From positions 1-64,000 of the forward strand of contig MHBI01000019.1 in assembly GCA_001804815.1 (NCBI GenBank): a stretch of 64,000 bases of DNA. The letters run 5' to 3'. The translations under genes and the position numbers were made by a program. The notes beneath the pieces are model-generated. The model saw only the letters and a list, made by a program, of their open reading frames with translations, was not told the DNA's origin and did no database searches. The stretch comes from Lentisphaerae bacterium GWF2_50_93 (GTDB lineage: Bacteria > Verrucomicrobiota > Lentisphaeria > Victivallales > GWF2-50-93). Shown here piece by piece: positions 38,346 to 46,401 of the stretch (position 1 is the first letter of the stretch; every line of letters begins with the position of its first letter).

Positions 38346-38624
38346 ACCACAGAGGAGCGGAGACACGTAGCAATGAGAACACAGAGATTCGGCTTTCGTC
38401 TGATTGACTTTAGGCCAATCAGGCGAAAGCCAAATACTTTGTATTGAGAAGGGAATGAGATGGAGTAGATCGTGTCCCTGAGAATTCTTTCGTTGGCTTT
38501 TTCCAGTCCTCCTCATAATTTACTCATAACAATTGGCTTCAAATCGGCGCTCTCGCAACGAGGGCGCCGATTTGAAGCCCTCTGTGTTTGATGACTCCAT
38601 ACTGACTCCGTGCGCCTCTGTGGT
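38346..38624. mobile_element. ACCACAGAGG element, copy A (279 bp)
   Basis: It is bounded by ACCACAGAGG and CCTCTGTGGT. It carries hairpin 1 (38391-38431, 16 bp with one G.T) and hairpin 2 (38535-38579, 21 bp with a 3-base loop). No coding capacity is seen. Copy B is at 48904-49173. It looks like a non-autonomous structured element. Confidence 0.75.
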
Positions 38625-38727
38625 AAATCTTCTCGACTCGGTTCCCGGTTTGGATGCACGTGTTAAAATATATGCGTATAGTAGACAGGGCTGAAGACCG
38701 TACCTAATTGAATCAAAGCTGAAGCTA

Positions 38728-39141
38728 TTATTTGAAAGGATTTTTTATTGTGAGGAACTTGTCAATTACCTGGCCGTGCTGCATATCTTCTGAATAAAGC
38801 ATGCTGCACCCGGATTCAAGAGCAGAGGATATTATAAGGCTGTCCCAGTACGAAAAAGCATATTCTTCACGAATCCTGGAGGCATTAAGCAGTGAATCTT
38901 TGCTTGGGGACAATACTTGAAATTTTAGGTATGCGTCATTGATGAAGTCAGTTATAAATCCTTCGCTCACATCGCATTTTTTCAGAAGATTCCTTGAAAC
39001 TTCATTTATCACCTGGGTGCTGATGCATATTTTCGACTTATTCTCCTCAATCAGTCTTTTTGCTTTAATATTTTTAATTCTTTCTCCTGCAACAAAAGCA
39101 TACAGCCACACATTGGAATCAATGAAGACATCACCTCTCAT
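38728..39141 (-). CDS. PIN-domain toxin-like protein
   Basis: The 137-residue protein has the PIN fold pattern of VapC ribonucleases: VFIDSNVWLYAF (first Asp), STQVINEVSRNLLKK (Glu), YAFSYWDSLIISSALESG (Asp) and LYSEDMQHGQ (last acidic site). All four acidic positions are present, so it is probably active, cutting RNA such as tRNA. It overlaps the 3' end of the upstream small gene by 11 bases, the usual antitoxin-toxin arrangement. A/T-richer than its neighbours and surrounded by repeats, which suggests acquisition by transfer. Confidence 0.82.
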   Translation of the reverse strand: MRGDVFIDSNVWLYAFVAGERIKNIKAKRLIEENKSKICISTQVINEVSRNLLKKCDVSEGFITDFINDAYLKFQVLSPSKDSLLNASRIREEYAFSYWDSLIISSALESGCSMLYSEDMQHGQVIDKFLTIKNPFK

Positions 39142-39358
39142 ATACTTCTTCTCTTTTCATAGGTTTGAAATTTTTAACCTTCAAGGGATTTAATAGAAGA
39201 TTGTCGATGAAGGATACCTTCTTTTTTGAAACTGATACTTGCGTGTCCGAATCAAACAAGGCGACAAGCCTGAGGTGCTTTGATTCAAGCATGCTGAACC
39301 TGCCGGGTATCTTGATAGAACTGTTTTTTACATCCGCTTCAAACTCTATGGCCTGCAT
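39131..39358 (-). CDS. antitoxin partner of the PIN protein
   Basis: The 75-residue protein starts at the ATG at 39358, with GAGG 7 bases upstream. It opens MQAIEFEADVKNSSIKIPGR, the pattern of short beta-strand (AbrB-like) antitoxins found upstream of PIN toxins, then a basic C-terminal tail (LNPLKVKNFKPMKREEVYER) expected to contact the toxin. Its end overlaps the toxin start. Longer in-frame starts upstream are not supported by a ribosome-binding site. Confidence 0.72.
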   Translation of the reverse strand: MQAIEFEADVKNSSIKIPGRFSMLESKHLRLVALFDSDTQVSVSKKKVSFIDNLLLNPLKVKNFKPMKREEVYER

Positions 39359-39785
39359 GTGTAAACCTCGTATTTTTTGTAAACATATCCCGGAATGGGC
39401 ATATTTCAAGAGAACCTGAATCCCCGATTCCGCTTCTCGGAATAGAAGTTTCTTTGTAATCCAGGAAATCCCATCCAAACGAAAGCCTCGTAAGTGAAAC
39501 TCTGTCTGAAATCTTCCTTCCCGTATGCCTTCCGGGCACACAGCAACGGTTAGGGTATTTCTACTTTATAATCAACATCATCCCCAGCATGGCACCTGCG
39601 GCCCTGGGCAAGAGCATGATTAGTAGGAAGTAGCGCTGATACCGTTGGTCTGAAGAACAGGGATTGTGAATTAGGGATCGGGCCGGAATGGTGCTAAGAT
39701 AAGACATAACTAAAGCTGCCACGTGAGTCACGTTTCGCGTGTCAACGTGGTCACGGGATGAACTCCAACAAGAGCGGCTTTCAAT
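39359..39785. other. intergenic region before the duplicated tail
   Basis: No gene is recognised. It holds the antitoxin upstream region and, near 39705-39770, a diverged hairpin-rich stretch (ACGTGAGTCACGTTTCGCGT) that resembles the two-hairpin elements but is not clearly bounded. Confidence 0.35.
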
Positions 39786-40176
39786 AGGAAGATCAATGTC
39801 GTCGGGGCTGGATTTGTGAAGTAGTAGGTACGGGCCCTGGTCGCCTATGGCGCCGCCGCAGGCGGGTAAACTTTAGCCCTGTCTACTATACGCATTTTCC
39901 AGTACTATCTACGTCACGCTTTCCGGTTCTTCTGTCTTTGCATCTTTACATCAGGCGCTCCGGCCTGACTTTGGACTGCGGTGATTATTCACCGCTTTGT
40001 TTTTACAGCTTTTCGTCACGCCATAGCATCTTAGCAAAGGCGAAAGCTGTTATATTCTCCATGCTTCCATCGGAATCCAAAGCGCAGAATGATCTGCGCA
40101 GTCCAAAGATTCGTCCTACGTCTGGAGGACGAATCATAAAGAAGTCAAAACAGAGCCAAAATAATGCGTATAGTAG
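39786..40176. repeat. duplicated giant-gene tail, copy B (orphan C-terminus)
   Basis: AGGAAGATCAATGTCGTCGG, then GGCTGGATTTGTGAAGTAG, repeats the final codons of the giant gene with no gene body before it, then the same hairpin array as copy A. It carries about 35 extra bases near 39835 (CCTGGTCGCCTATGGCGCCG). Here the last hairpin is a better palindrome, ATTCGTCCTACGTCTGGAGG followed by ACGAAT. It is the scar of a former second copy or of a duplication. Confidence 0.8.
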
Positions 40177-40250
40177 ATAGGGCTTTAGCCTGTACCATTT
40201 CATTAAGACTGAAAAAACAAAGATGGTACAGGCTAAAGCCCGTACCATCT
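40175..40250. repeat. twin-hairpin element 8 (AGGGCTTTAGCC class)
   Basis: GGGCTTTAGCCTGTACCAT and ATGGTACAGGCTAAAGCCC are complementary to each other across an A-rich linker with CATTAAGA. It follows copy B of the duplicated tail directly. The remaining bases to 40454 hold a TGGAT-rich repeat (40351-40396) and the LacI upstream region. Confidence 0.65.
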
Positions 40251-40454
40251 TCTGATGCTCTTTTCTTCATTTATTCGTTCAAGCACATTTGCATTGGACT
40301 TCCATGTCACTAGATTAAGCCACGTGCACCCGAGTGCATGGAGACTGAAGATTGGATTAATGGATGGTTGGATTGCTGGATGATTGGGAAGATGGGAAGA
40401 CTTGAATAAATCATGTAAATCATGTTATCCTGTCAAATAATTATATAAGACAAG

Positions 40455-41465
40455 ATGAAGAATCTGACAAGAAAAGACATTGCGAAAGCCGCAGGGGTTT
40501 CCCCTTCGACGGTCTCCCGTGCGCTTTCGGGAAGTCCGCTCCTGCCGAAGAAAACCATCGAGCATGTGACCAGTATAGCCACAAAACTCGGTTACAAACC
40601 CAACATCCTTGCCAGGCGCCTTGCATCAAACAGGAGTTTCCAGATCGCGTTTGCAGTCGAACTCTGGACAGGCACGCGCCGCGGGCCCATCCAGATGTCG
40701 TACTACTCCGCAATCCTCGATGCGATGGTCTCCGAGGCGTTCAAGCGGAACTTCAGCGTCCTTGTCCAGCCGTATACCAGGGACGAAGAGTCATTCGTGG
40801 AACATTTTTCCAACCTCATACAGACAAGGCATGCCGACGGGCTTGTCTTTGCCGGATTGAATCTTAAAAGCAGGATTCCGGCGGAGCTTCTGAAAAGACA
40901 TCTGCCCTTTGTCGTCATAGGCTCGAAATCAGCCAAGAACAAGTATGTTTCGGTCAACGCCGATCCTTATCCGGCGATGGTGGAGATGTTCAATGTCCTG
41001 ATGCAGAAGAAATACAGGAGGATTTTCTTCGTTGAAGGCGACATGAATTTCCATCATGCCGTGACCCACAGGGAGGCGTTCATGAAGGCTCTGAAGATGA
41101 GTTCGTTGAAGCTGGCCGGTATCATAAGCGGAGACTATTCGCGCAGGCGCGGCTACAGCGCAGCCCCGGAAATACTTGTCGGCAAGAAAAAGGGTGACTG
41201 CGTTTTCTTCTCGAACGACAGGATGGCCACAGGTTTCTATAGGTATTGCTACGAGAACAAGGTGTCAATGCCCGACGAGATCGGAGTCGTCGGCAGCGAT
41301 GACGATGAATCCGCCCTGGTTCTCTATCCCGAGCTCAGCACGATCCGCCAGCCACGCGTAGAAATGGGAGCGGCCGCCGTGAACCTGCTGATGGACATGC
41401 TTGAAAAGAAAAAAACAGAATCGGTTGTCATCCCTAACAGTTTCATTGCGAGAAGATCGATTTAA
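40455..41465 (+). CDS. LacI-family transcriptional regulator
   Basis: The 336-residue protein has an N-terminal helix-turn-helix (LTRKDIAKAAGVSPSTVSRA, hinge ending LGYKPNILARRLASNRS) and a ligand-binding domain (YSAILDAMVSEAFKRNFSVL; VFFSNDRMATGFYRYC; IGVVGSDDDESALVLYPELS). It probably controls the Gfo/Idh - ThuA-like - Gfo/Idh genes that follow on the same strand 75 bases later. The Shine-Dalgarno is weak. The TAA stop lies in the AAGTAGG terminus of the next palindromic element. Confidence 0.9.
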   Translation: MKNLTRKDIAKAAGVSPSTVSRALSGSPLLPKKTIEHVTSIATKLGYKPNILARRLASNRSFQIAFAVELWTGTRRGPIQMSYYSAILDAMVSEAFKRNFSVLVQPYTRDEESFVEHFSNLIQTRHADGLVFAGLNLKSRIPAELLKRHLPFVVIGSKSAKNKYVSVNADPYPAMVEMFNVLMQKKYRRIFFVEGDMNFHHAVTHREAFMKALKMSSLKLAGIISGDYSRRRGYSAAPEILVGKKKGDCVFFSNDRMATGFYRYCYENKVSMPDEIGVVGSDDDESALVLYPELSTIRQPRVEMGAAAVNLLMDMLEKKKTESVVIPNSFIARRSI

Positions 41466-41527
41466 GTAGGACAGGCTTTCAGCCTGTTTTGGTATTATAA
41501 GATGACGGGCTGGAAAGCCCGCCTTAC
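41464..41527. repeat. twin-hairpin element 9 after lacI
   Basis: GTAGGACAGGCTTTCAGCCTGT and ACGGGCTGGAAAGCCCGC are separated by TTTTGGTATTATAAGATG, ending CTTAC. The left terminus overlaps the TAA stop of the LacI gene. Confidence 0.75.
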
Positions 41528-41540
41528 AAAAGGAGAGAGA

Positions 41541-42638
41541 ATGGAAAAGAAGATGAAAGTTGGATTGATAGGATGCGGCAATATCAGCGGCGCCTATCTG
41601 AAAGCGGCGAAGACTTTTGATTTCATGGAAATCTCAAAGTGCGCCGACCTCAATCACGCTGCGGCGGAAGCCAAGGCGAAGGAATTCGGAATGCAGGCGG
41701 TGTCAATCGACAAACTGCTTGCTGATCCCGAGATCAGGATCATTCTGAATCTCACAATCCCGAAGGCCCATACCGAAGTCAATCTCAAGGCCCTCAATGC
41801 GGGAAAGCATGTGCATTGCGAGAAGCCTCTTGCGATCACGCGTGCGGACGGAGCAAAGGTTGTTGAACTTGCGAAAAAGAAAAAACTCCTTGTCGGATGC
41901 GCACCCGACACTTTCATGGGCGCTGGAATCCAGACCTGCCGGAAACTCATTGACGACGGCTGGCTCGGAAGGCCTGTAGCGGGAACAGCGTTCATGATGT
42001 GCCACGGGCACGAAAGCTGGCACCCCAACGCCGGTTTCTATTATCAGACAGGTGGCGGCCCGACTCTTGACATGGGGCCGTATTACATCACCGCGCTCGT
42101 AAATCTTCTCGGACCGGTTAAGAGGATCTGCGCATGCACCTCCAGGGCTTATGACAAGAGATTCGCCACATGCAAGGAGCTTTACGGACAGAAACTTCCC
42201 GTCGAAGTCGAGACGCACCAGGCTGGTGTCCTTGAATTCGCCAACGGCGCGGTCATCACCGTGGTAATGAGCTTCGATGTCTGGAAGCACGATCATTCGA
42301 ATATTGAGATCTATGGCACAGAAGGAAGCATGAGGGTGCCGGATCCCAACGGCTTCGGCGGGCCTGTGAAGCTTGCAAAGCCAGGCGCCGACTGGCAGGA
42401 TATCCCGCTTTCGCACGGATATGCCGACAATATGAGGAGCATAGGTGTAGCGGACATGGTCAAGGCGATCCAGAACAAGAGGATCAACCGCTGCAGCGGA
42501 GACCTTGCATTCCATGTACTCGACGTGATGCTGTCGTTCGAGGAATCCTCTAAGAGCGGAAAGCATATCGTTCTCAAGAGCACCTGCAAGAAACCTGAGG
42601 CCCTGCCGCTGGGACTGCAGAAGGGGGAACTTGATTAA
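41541..42638 (+). CDS. Gfo/Idh/MocA-family oxidoreductase
   Basis: The 365-residue NAD(P)-dependent dehydrogenase has a Rossmann start VGLIGCGNISGAYLKAAKTF, the conserved EKPLAITRADG (catalytic Lys of the EKP motif) near residue 97, and a C-terminal alpha/beta domain. Members oxidise or interconvert sugars and inositols; the substrate is not readable. GGAG lies 6 bases before the ATG at 41541; the upstream ATG at 41502 lies in a palindromic element and is rejected. First gene of a three-gene group with a ThuA-like protein and a second family member. Confidence 0.88.
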   Translation: MEKKMKVGLIGCGNISGAYLKAAKTFDFMEISKCADLNHAAAEAKAKEFGMQAVSIDKLLADPEIRIILNLTIPKAHTEVNLKALNAGKHVHCEKPLAITRADGAKVVELAKKKKLLVGCAPDTFMGAGIQTCRKLIDDGWLGRPVAGTAFMMCHGHESWHPNAGFYYQTGGGPTLDMGPYYITALVNLLGPVKRICACTSRAYDKRFATCKELYGQKLPVEVETHQAGVLEFANGAVITVVMSFDVWKHDHSNIEIYGTEGSMRVPDPNGFGGPVKLAKPGADWQDIPLSHGYADNMRSIGVADMVKAIQNKRINRCSGDLAFHVLDVMLSFEESSKSGKHIVLKSTCKKPEALPLGLQKGELD

Positions 42639-42703
42639 AGACTGAGCCGGAGAATCGGAAATACTTGAACCTTGAAATTGGTGATCAGAAATTGTCGAAG
42701 ACA

Positions 42704-42769
42704 AGGTAGGGATGGCTCTCCGAGCCGTCCAGCATTAAGACGGCGCTCTCGGAGAGAGTCGCCCTACCT
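42704..42769. repeat. twin-hairpin element 10
   Basis: The outer AGGTAGGG / CCCTACCT is perfect. It holds GGATGGCTCTCCGAGCCGTCC, the linker AGCATTAAGA, and CGGCGCTCTCGGAGAGAGTC followed by G. It lies between the dehydrogenase and ThuA-like genes. Confidence 0.75.
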
Positions 42770-42793
42770 AATAAATAAAAAAAGGAAATTGCA

Positions 42794-43453
42794 ATGAGTA
42801 AGAAAGCTTTGATCGTATGGGGCGGCTGGAACGGGCATGAACCTGAACAGTGCGCGAAGATTGGTGCTGAAATGCTGAAGAATGAAGGTTTCGAAGTCGA
42901 ACTTTCAGCGACTCTCGACAGTTATCTCGACGAGAAGAAGATGATGGCACTCAGCCTTGTTGTCCCGGTCTGGACGATGGGGCAGATCACAGGGGAGCAG
43001 GAAAAAGGTCTCATGAACGCCGTCATGAGCGGTGTCGGAATCGCAGGCTGGCACGGTGGAATGTGCGACTCTTTCCGCAACAATACGGGATACCAGTACA
43101 TGACAGGCGGACAGTGGGTGGCCCATCCCGGCGGAATCGTCGAATACATTGTGAACATTGTCAAGGAGAAGCAGAACGACCCGGTAGTGAAGGGAATAAA
43201 GGATTTCAAAATGAAGTCCGAGCAGTATTATATGCATACGGATCCGGGCAATGACGTGCTTGCGACGACGACTTTCTCAGGCGAGCATGAAGGCGCAACC
43301 TGGATCAAGGGCACGGTGATGCCAGTGGTCTGGAAACGCATGTTCGGAAAGGGCAAGGTCTTCTATACGTCGCTTGGACATGTCGCGAAGGACTTTGATA
43401 TTCCTGAGGCGAAGGAGATTGTCAGGAGAGGATGCCTGTGGGCGAGCAAGTAA
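42794..43453 (+). CDS. ThuA-like domain protein
   Basis: The 219-residue protein has the ThuA/trehalose-utilisation fold, a glutamine-amidotransferase-like alpha/beta domain without the catalytic Cys: [20 protein letters not shown] at the start, [41 protein letters not shown] in the centre and [16 protein letters not shown] at the end. It has no signal peptide. In Lentisphaerae and Planctomycetes it commonly accompanies Gfo/Idh/MocA dehydrogenases in sugar catabolism, as here. AAAGGAAA precedes the ATG. The TAA stop is part of the AAGTA terminus of the next palindromic element. Confidence 0.88.
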   Translation: MSKKALIVWGGWNGHEPEQCAKIGAEMLKNEGFEVELSATLDSYLDEKKMMALSLVVPVWTMGQITGEQEKGLMNAVMSGVGIAGWHGGMCDSFRNNTGYQYMTGGQWVAHPGGIVEYIVNIVKEKQNDPVVKGIKDFKMKSEQYYMHTDPGNDVLATTTFSGEHEGATWIKGTVMPVVWKRMFGKGKVFYTSLGHVAKDFDIPEAKEIVRRGCLWASK

Positions 43454-43503
43454 GGCGGAGTTTTAACCCGCCTATAAACGTCGGGTTTAAACCCGACATA
43501 CTT
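43448..43503. repeat. twin-hairpin element 11, supplies a stop codon
   Basis: AAGTA / TACTT bounds GGCGGAGTTTTAACCCGCC and TGTCGGGTTTAAACCCGACA (written on the complement side as GTCGGGTTTAAACCCGAC). The hairpin pair matches that of 4969-5024 in swapped order. The ThuA-like gene's last codon and stop (AAG TAA) are its left end. Confidence 0.75.
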
Positions 43504-43517
43504 TAATAAAGGAAAAC

Positions 43518-44552
43518 ATGAAAAAATTCAAGAATGCTTCCGAGATCAAGGTCGGCGTGATTGGCTACGGTGGTGCCTTCAACATGGGCAAATCCCATTT
43601 GAACGAGATGAAGAAGGCCGGGATGACTCCTACGGCGGTTGCTGAAATAGACAAGGAACGCCTGAAGGTCGCGGAGACGGATTTCCCGGGAATCGAAACC
43701 TATACGTCCGTTGCTGAAATGCTGAAGAAATCCGATGTGAATCTTCTTGCGATCATAACGCCGCACAACACGCATGCGAAACTCGCAATACAGTGTCTGA
43801 AGGCGGGAAGGCATATCGTCTGCGAGAAACCTCTTGCGATAACTACTGCGGAATGCGATGCGATGATCGCGGAGGCGAAGAAGAACAAGCTTGTAGCCAG
43901 CACCTATCATAACCGTCACTGGGACGGATGCATCCTGGATGCGGTCAAGAAGGTCCGCGGCGGCGCAATAGGCGAGGTCGTGAGGATCGAGGCGCACATG
44001 GGCGGCTGGGGACAGCCTGGGGACTGGTGGCGCACGAGCCGCACTATTTCCGGCGGCATCCTCTATGACTGGGGCGTGCATCTCCTCGAGTATTCCTTCC
44101 AGATCATGGAAGGTGAGAAGATGAAGGAAGTCTCCGGTTTTGCAAAGACCGGTTTCTGGGCTCCGAAGACGAAATGGAAGAGCGATTCGAACGAGGATGA
44201 AGGTTTCGCAGTCGTGCGTTTCCAGTCTGGAAAATGGCTGACGTTGAATATTTCCTCGATCGAGTCAAAGCCCAAGGAGGGAACTGTCGAGATAACAGGC
44301 ACCAAGGGAAGCCTGGTAATGAACCACGGCGACTGGAAGCTCATCACGCACAAGGATGGAGTGACAGTTACGGAAACCGGCAAGAATCCGCAGGGCGAAG
44401 GATGGAAGCTCTACCAGAATGTCGCGGATCATATTGTGAAAGGTGAAAAGCTCATCATCACTCCTGAATGGGCGCGCCGTCCGATACACGTTCTCGAGCT
44501 TGCAGGCAAGAGCGCGAAAGCCGGAACCGCAATCAAGGTTAAGTACGAATAA
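43518..44552 (+). CDS. Gfo/Idh/MocA-family oxidoreductase
   Basis: The 344-residue dehydrogenase has a Rossmann motif VGVIGYGGAFNMGKSHLNEM, LAIITPHNTHAKLAIQCLKA, CEKPLAITTAECDAMIAEAK (catalytic Lys) and a C-terminal substrate domain beginning HNRHWDGCILDAVKKVRGGA. It is a distant paralogue of the enzyme at 41.5 kb, so the two probably act on successive or related sugar intermediates. AAAGGAAAAC precedes the ATG. An intrinsic terminator follows its stop. Confidence 0.88.
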   Translation: MKKFKNASEIKVGVIGYGGAFNMGKSHLNEMKKAGMTPTAVAEIDKERLKVAETDFPGIETYTSVAEMLKKSDVNLLAIITPHNTHAKLAIQCLKAGRHIVCEKPLAITTAECDAMIAEAKKNKLVASTYHNRHWDGCILDAVKKVRGGAIGEVVRIEAHMGGWGQPGDWWRTSRTISGGILYDWGVHLLEYSFQIMEGEKMKEVSGFAKTGFWAPKTKWKSDSNEDEGFAVVRFQSGKWLTLNISSIESKPKEGTVEITGTKGSLVMNHGDWKLITHKDGVTVTETGKNPQGEGWKLYQNVADHIVKGEKLIITPEWARRPIHVLELAGKSAKAGTAIKVKYE

Positions 44553-44574
44553 AAACAGGAGGGCTCCTGTTTTT
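44551..44574 (+). terminator. intrinsic terminator of the Gfo/Idh operon
   Basis: AAAAACAGGA-GGGC-TCCTGTTTTT, a short hairpin with a T run, begins at the stop codon of the second dehydrogenase. A second GC-rich hairpin (CCGCCGCCGTCCT pairing with AGGACGACGGCGG) follows at 44581. Confidence 0.65.
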
Positions 44575-44681
44575 ATGAATCCGCCGCCGTCCTCCGAGAC
44601 AGGACGACGGCGGATAACTATGCGATCAGTTTGATCTGCAATATGAATTTGTTTGGTAGTCAGAGCCAGGTCGAAAAGGGG

Positions 44682-44750
44682 GTAGCGCGGACATTCCTGT
44701 CTGCGATTGAAAATGAAATTTGAGTCCACAGACAAGAATGCCTGTGCTAC
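44682..44750. repeat. twin-hairpin element 12 (GTAGC...GCTAC)
   Basis: GTAGCGCGGACATTCCTGTC and CACAGACAAGAATGCCTGTG, ending GCTAC, match the class of the element after xylH (7852-7915). The rest of the 44.55-45.2 kb gap holds this, the next element, a TGGAT-rich patch (44889-44940) and a promoter; no gene. Confidence 0.7.
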
Positions 44751-44982
44751 TTTTTAGAGAAATTTCATTTTGAGATTATCTTTTCGAGCAACGTATAGTT
44801 AATGCCGCAAGGCATGTTCTTAACGGAATTTAGAAATACTGAAGAACGTGCAAGAATACGTCTTATGAAATCATCAGACGTCCAGATCAGGGATCCATTC
44901 ATCCAATAATTCGCCACGGGCTAATAAATCCATCCATCCGTCATCCTGTGGGGTGACTCTGTTGGTTGAGGCAATTTCAGAA

Positions 44983-45050
44983 TTTGGAGTTCAAGCTTCA
45001 GCGTGCGCAACCTTTTGAATACCAAGACAAACTAAAGTTTGAACTCCAAA
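44983..45050. repeat. twin-hairpin element 13 (TTTGGAGTTC class)
   Basis: The perfect outer repeat TTTGGAGTTCAA / TTGAACTCCAAA holds AAGCTTCAGCGTGCGCAA and CAAACTAAAGTTTG. Its right 32 bases are the exact complement of the left half of 22532-22600. Confidence 0.78.
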
Positions 45051-45153
45051 ATGGATACTTCCACGACTAGCTGTTTTTTCGGACTTTTGAAATCAGCCCA
45101 GTTAATACTACTACCCTTTTGAATAAAAAGATAATTTTTTTTCCAGAAAACTA

Positions 45154-45182
45154 TTGACATTTAAAGTTGATACGGTTAAACT
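45154..45182 (+). promoter_or_regulatory. predicted promoter with repeated CGGTTA half-sites
   Basis: TTGACA (45154-45159), 17-base spacer, TAAACT (45177-45182), 35 bases before the LacI ATG. ACGGTTA at 45172 and TCGGTTA at 45192 recur 20 bp apart across and downstream of the -10 box. Confidence 0.6.
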
Positions 45183-45216
45183 AATGTTCAATCGGTTATA
45201 CAAATGGGGTTGATTC

Positions 45217-46152
45217 ATGAGTTCGACTTTAAGGGATGTAGCAAAGAAGGCGGGGGTGTCAATCGTCACCGCCAGCAGGGTTATCAACGGAAAAGAGACC
45301 GTTAAGCCTGCATTCAGGAAGAAAGTCTTCGATGCTGCAAAAGCATTGAACTACACTCCCAACCTGCTTGCCAGAGGCCTTGCAAAGAACAACTTGAAGA
45401 TCATTTCAATGCATACCGGCGAACTCGAAAACCCATACTTCGGAAGCCTTGCGTCGAACATAGCAAAGGAATTCTCGAGGAACGGATATGATCTCATCAT
45501 CTGCGACTCCCTCGGGAAGACCGCTGAACTCAACAGGAGCCTCGCCACCTCGGGGAGCATTCTCGTGTCGATCGGCAACCAGGAGGTTCTCAGGAAGATC
45601 TCGGAATCGCATCCGGTCGTCGGAATTGGCTGTCTTATCAACGAAAGCATGAAGATGCCCAACATAGATTTGGATTTCTCCGAATCATATACTGAACTTT
45701 ATGAAAGGGCTGTATACTCCGACAAGGACAGGATCGCCTTTCTGTCTCCTGTGCTCAGGGAATATCCCCATCTCTCCGAAAACAAGTTCATCCATGTCTA
45801 TTCCGCAATGAGGAAGAAGGGGCGTGACCCTGCCGGGAACCGTGTTTTCGCCGATGTAGATTCGCTGATATCCTTCATTAATGTAAGTCCTTCTTCGATA
45901 AACTGCGTGTTCTGCGAGAACGATGTCCTCGCCGGAAAACTTTACGGAAGGCTTGTCAAAAAGGGATTCAGGATACCGGAGGATGTAATTGTTGTCGGCT
46001 GTGACGGTACGATGATCCTCGAGGGCATGTGGTCAGTGATGATCGACACGGGGAAGATAGCGGTGAAGGCTGTTGAACTGTTCAATGGATATGTGCATGA
46101 CGGAGCGTGCAATGGCACGCATATAATAAAAACCGAACCGGTCTACAAGTAG
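45217..46152 (+). CDS. LacI-family transcriptional regulator
   Basis: The 311-residue protein has a helix-turn-helix (LRDVAKKAGVSIVTASRVIN; hinge LNYTPNLLARGLAKNN) and a somewhat short ligand domain (ISMHTGELENPYFGSLASNI; NCVFCENDVLAGKLYG; VIVVGCDGTMILEGMWSVMI). It lies downstream of the Gfo/Idh group but behind its own promoter and a terminator, and may regulate that group from the other side or a distant regulon. Direct CGGTTA repeats in its promoter suggest autoregulation. Confidence 0.9.
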   Translation: MSSTLRDVAKKAGVSIVTASRVINGKETVKPAFRKKVFDAAKALNYTPNLLARGLAKNNLKIISMHTGELENPYFGSLASNIAKEFSRNGYDLIICDSLGKTAELNRSLATSGSILVSIGNQEVLRKISESHPVVGIGCLINESMKMPNIDLDFSESYTELYERAVYSDKDRIAFLSPVLREYPHLSENKFIHVYSAMRKKGRDPAGNRVFADVDSLISFINVSPSSINCVFCENDVLAGKLYGRLVKKGFRIPEDVIVVGCDGTMILEGMWSVMIDTGKIAVKAVELFNGYVHDGACNGTHIIKTEPVYK

Positions 46153-46174
46153 GACGGCATATGTAGAGTTTGTT

Positions 46175-46242
46175 TTAGACCCCCAAAGCATGTCCGGGGG
46201 CGAAAGCCGAAAGGCCCAGCTCCCGGACGTGCTTCTTATATT
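46175..46242 (+). ncRNA. candidate structured RNA, tandem copy 1
   Basis: The outer stem AAGCATGTCCGGGG pairs with TCCCGGACGTGCTT (14 bp with a few G-U). Inside is the hairpin GCC-GAAA-GGC followed by CCAGC. Copies 2 and 3 keep the same structure. The GNRA loop fixes the plus strand as the RNA strand. Confidence 0.65.
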
Positions 46243-46288
46243 AGAGATGAAGATGTAAGAGATGTTTCGAGATGGACTTGGGATTGAG

Positions 46289-46355
46289 TTAGACCCCCAA
46301 AGCGTGTCTGGGGGCGAAAGCCGCAAGGCCCAGCCCCCAGGCATGCTTCTTATAT
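46289..46355 (+). ncRNA. candidate structured RNA, tandem copy 2
   Basis: AAGCGTGTCTGGGGG pairs with CCCCCAGGCATGCTT over 15 bp. Relative to copy 1 a C-G pair is replaced by U-A. The inner loop is GCC-GCAA-GGC. Confidence 0.65.
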
Positions 46356-46401
46356 GATTATGAAGAAGCAAGAGATGTTTCGAGATGGACTTGGAATTGA
46401 G

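Noticed and set aside
39938..40248. Open frames of about 80 residues over the duplicated hairpin array
   Set aside because: They translate a repeated non-coding segment (also at 38.1 kb, where the frame is not kept).
41703..42704. 333-residue minus-strand frame opposite the first Gfo/Idh gene
   Set aside because: Shadow of a strong dehydrogenase gene with clear motifs.
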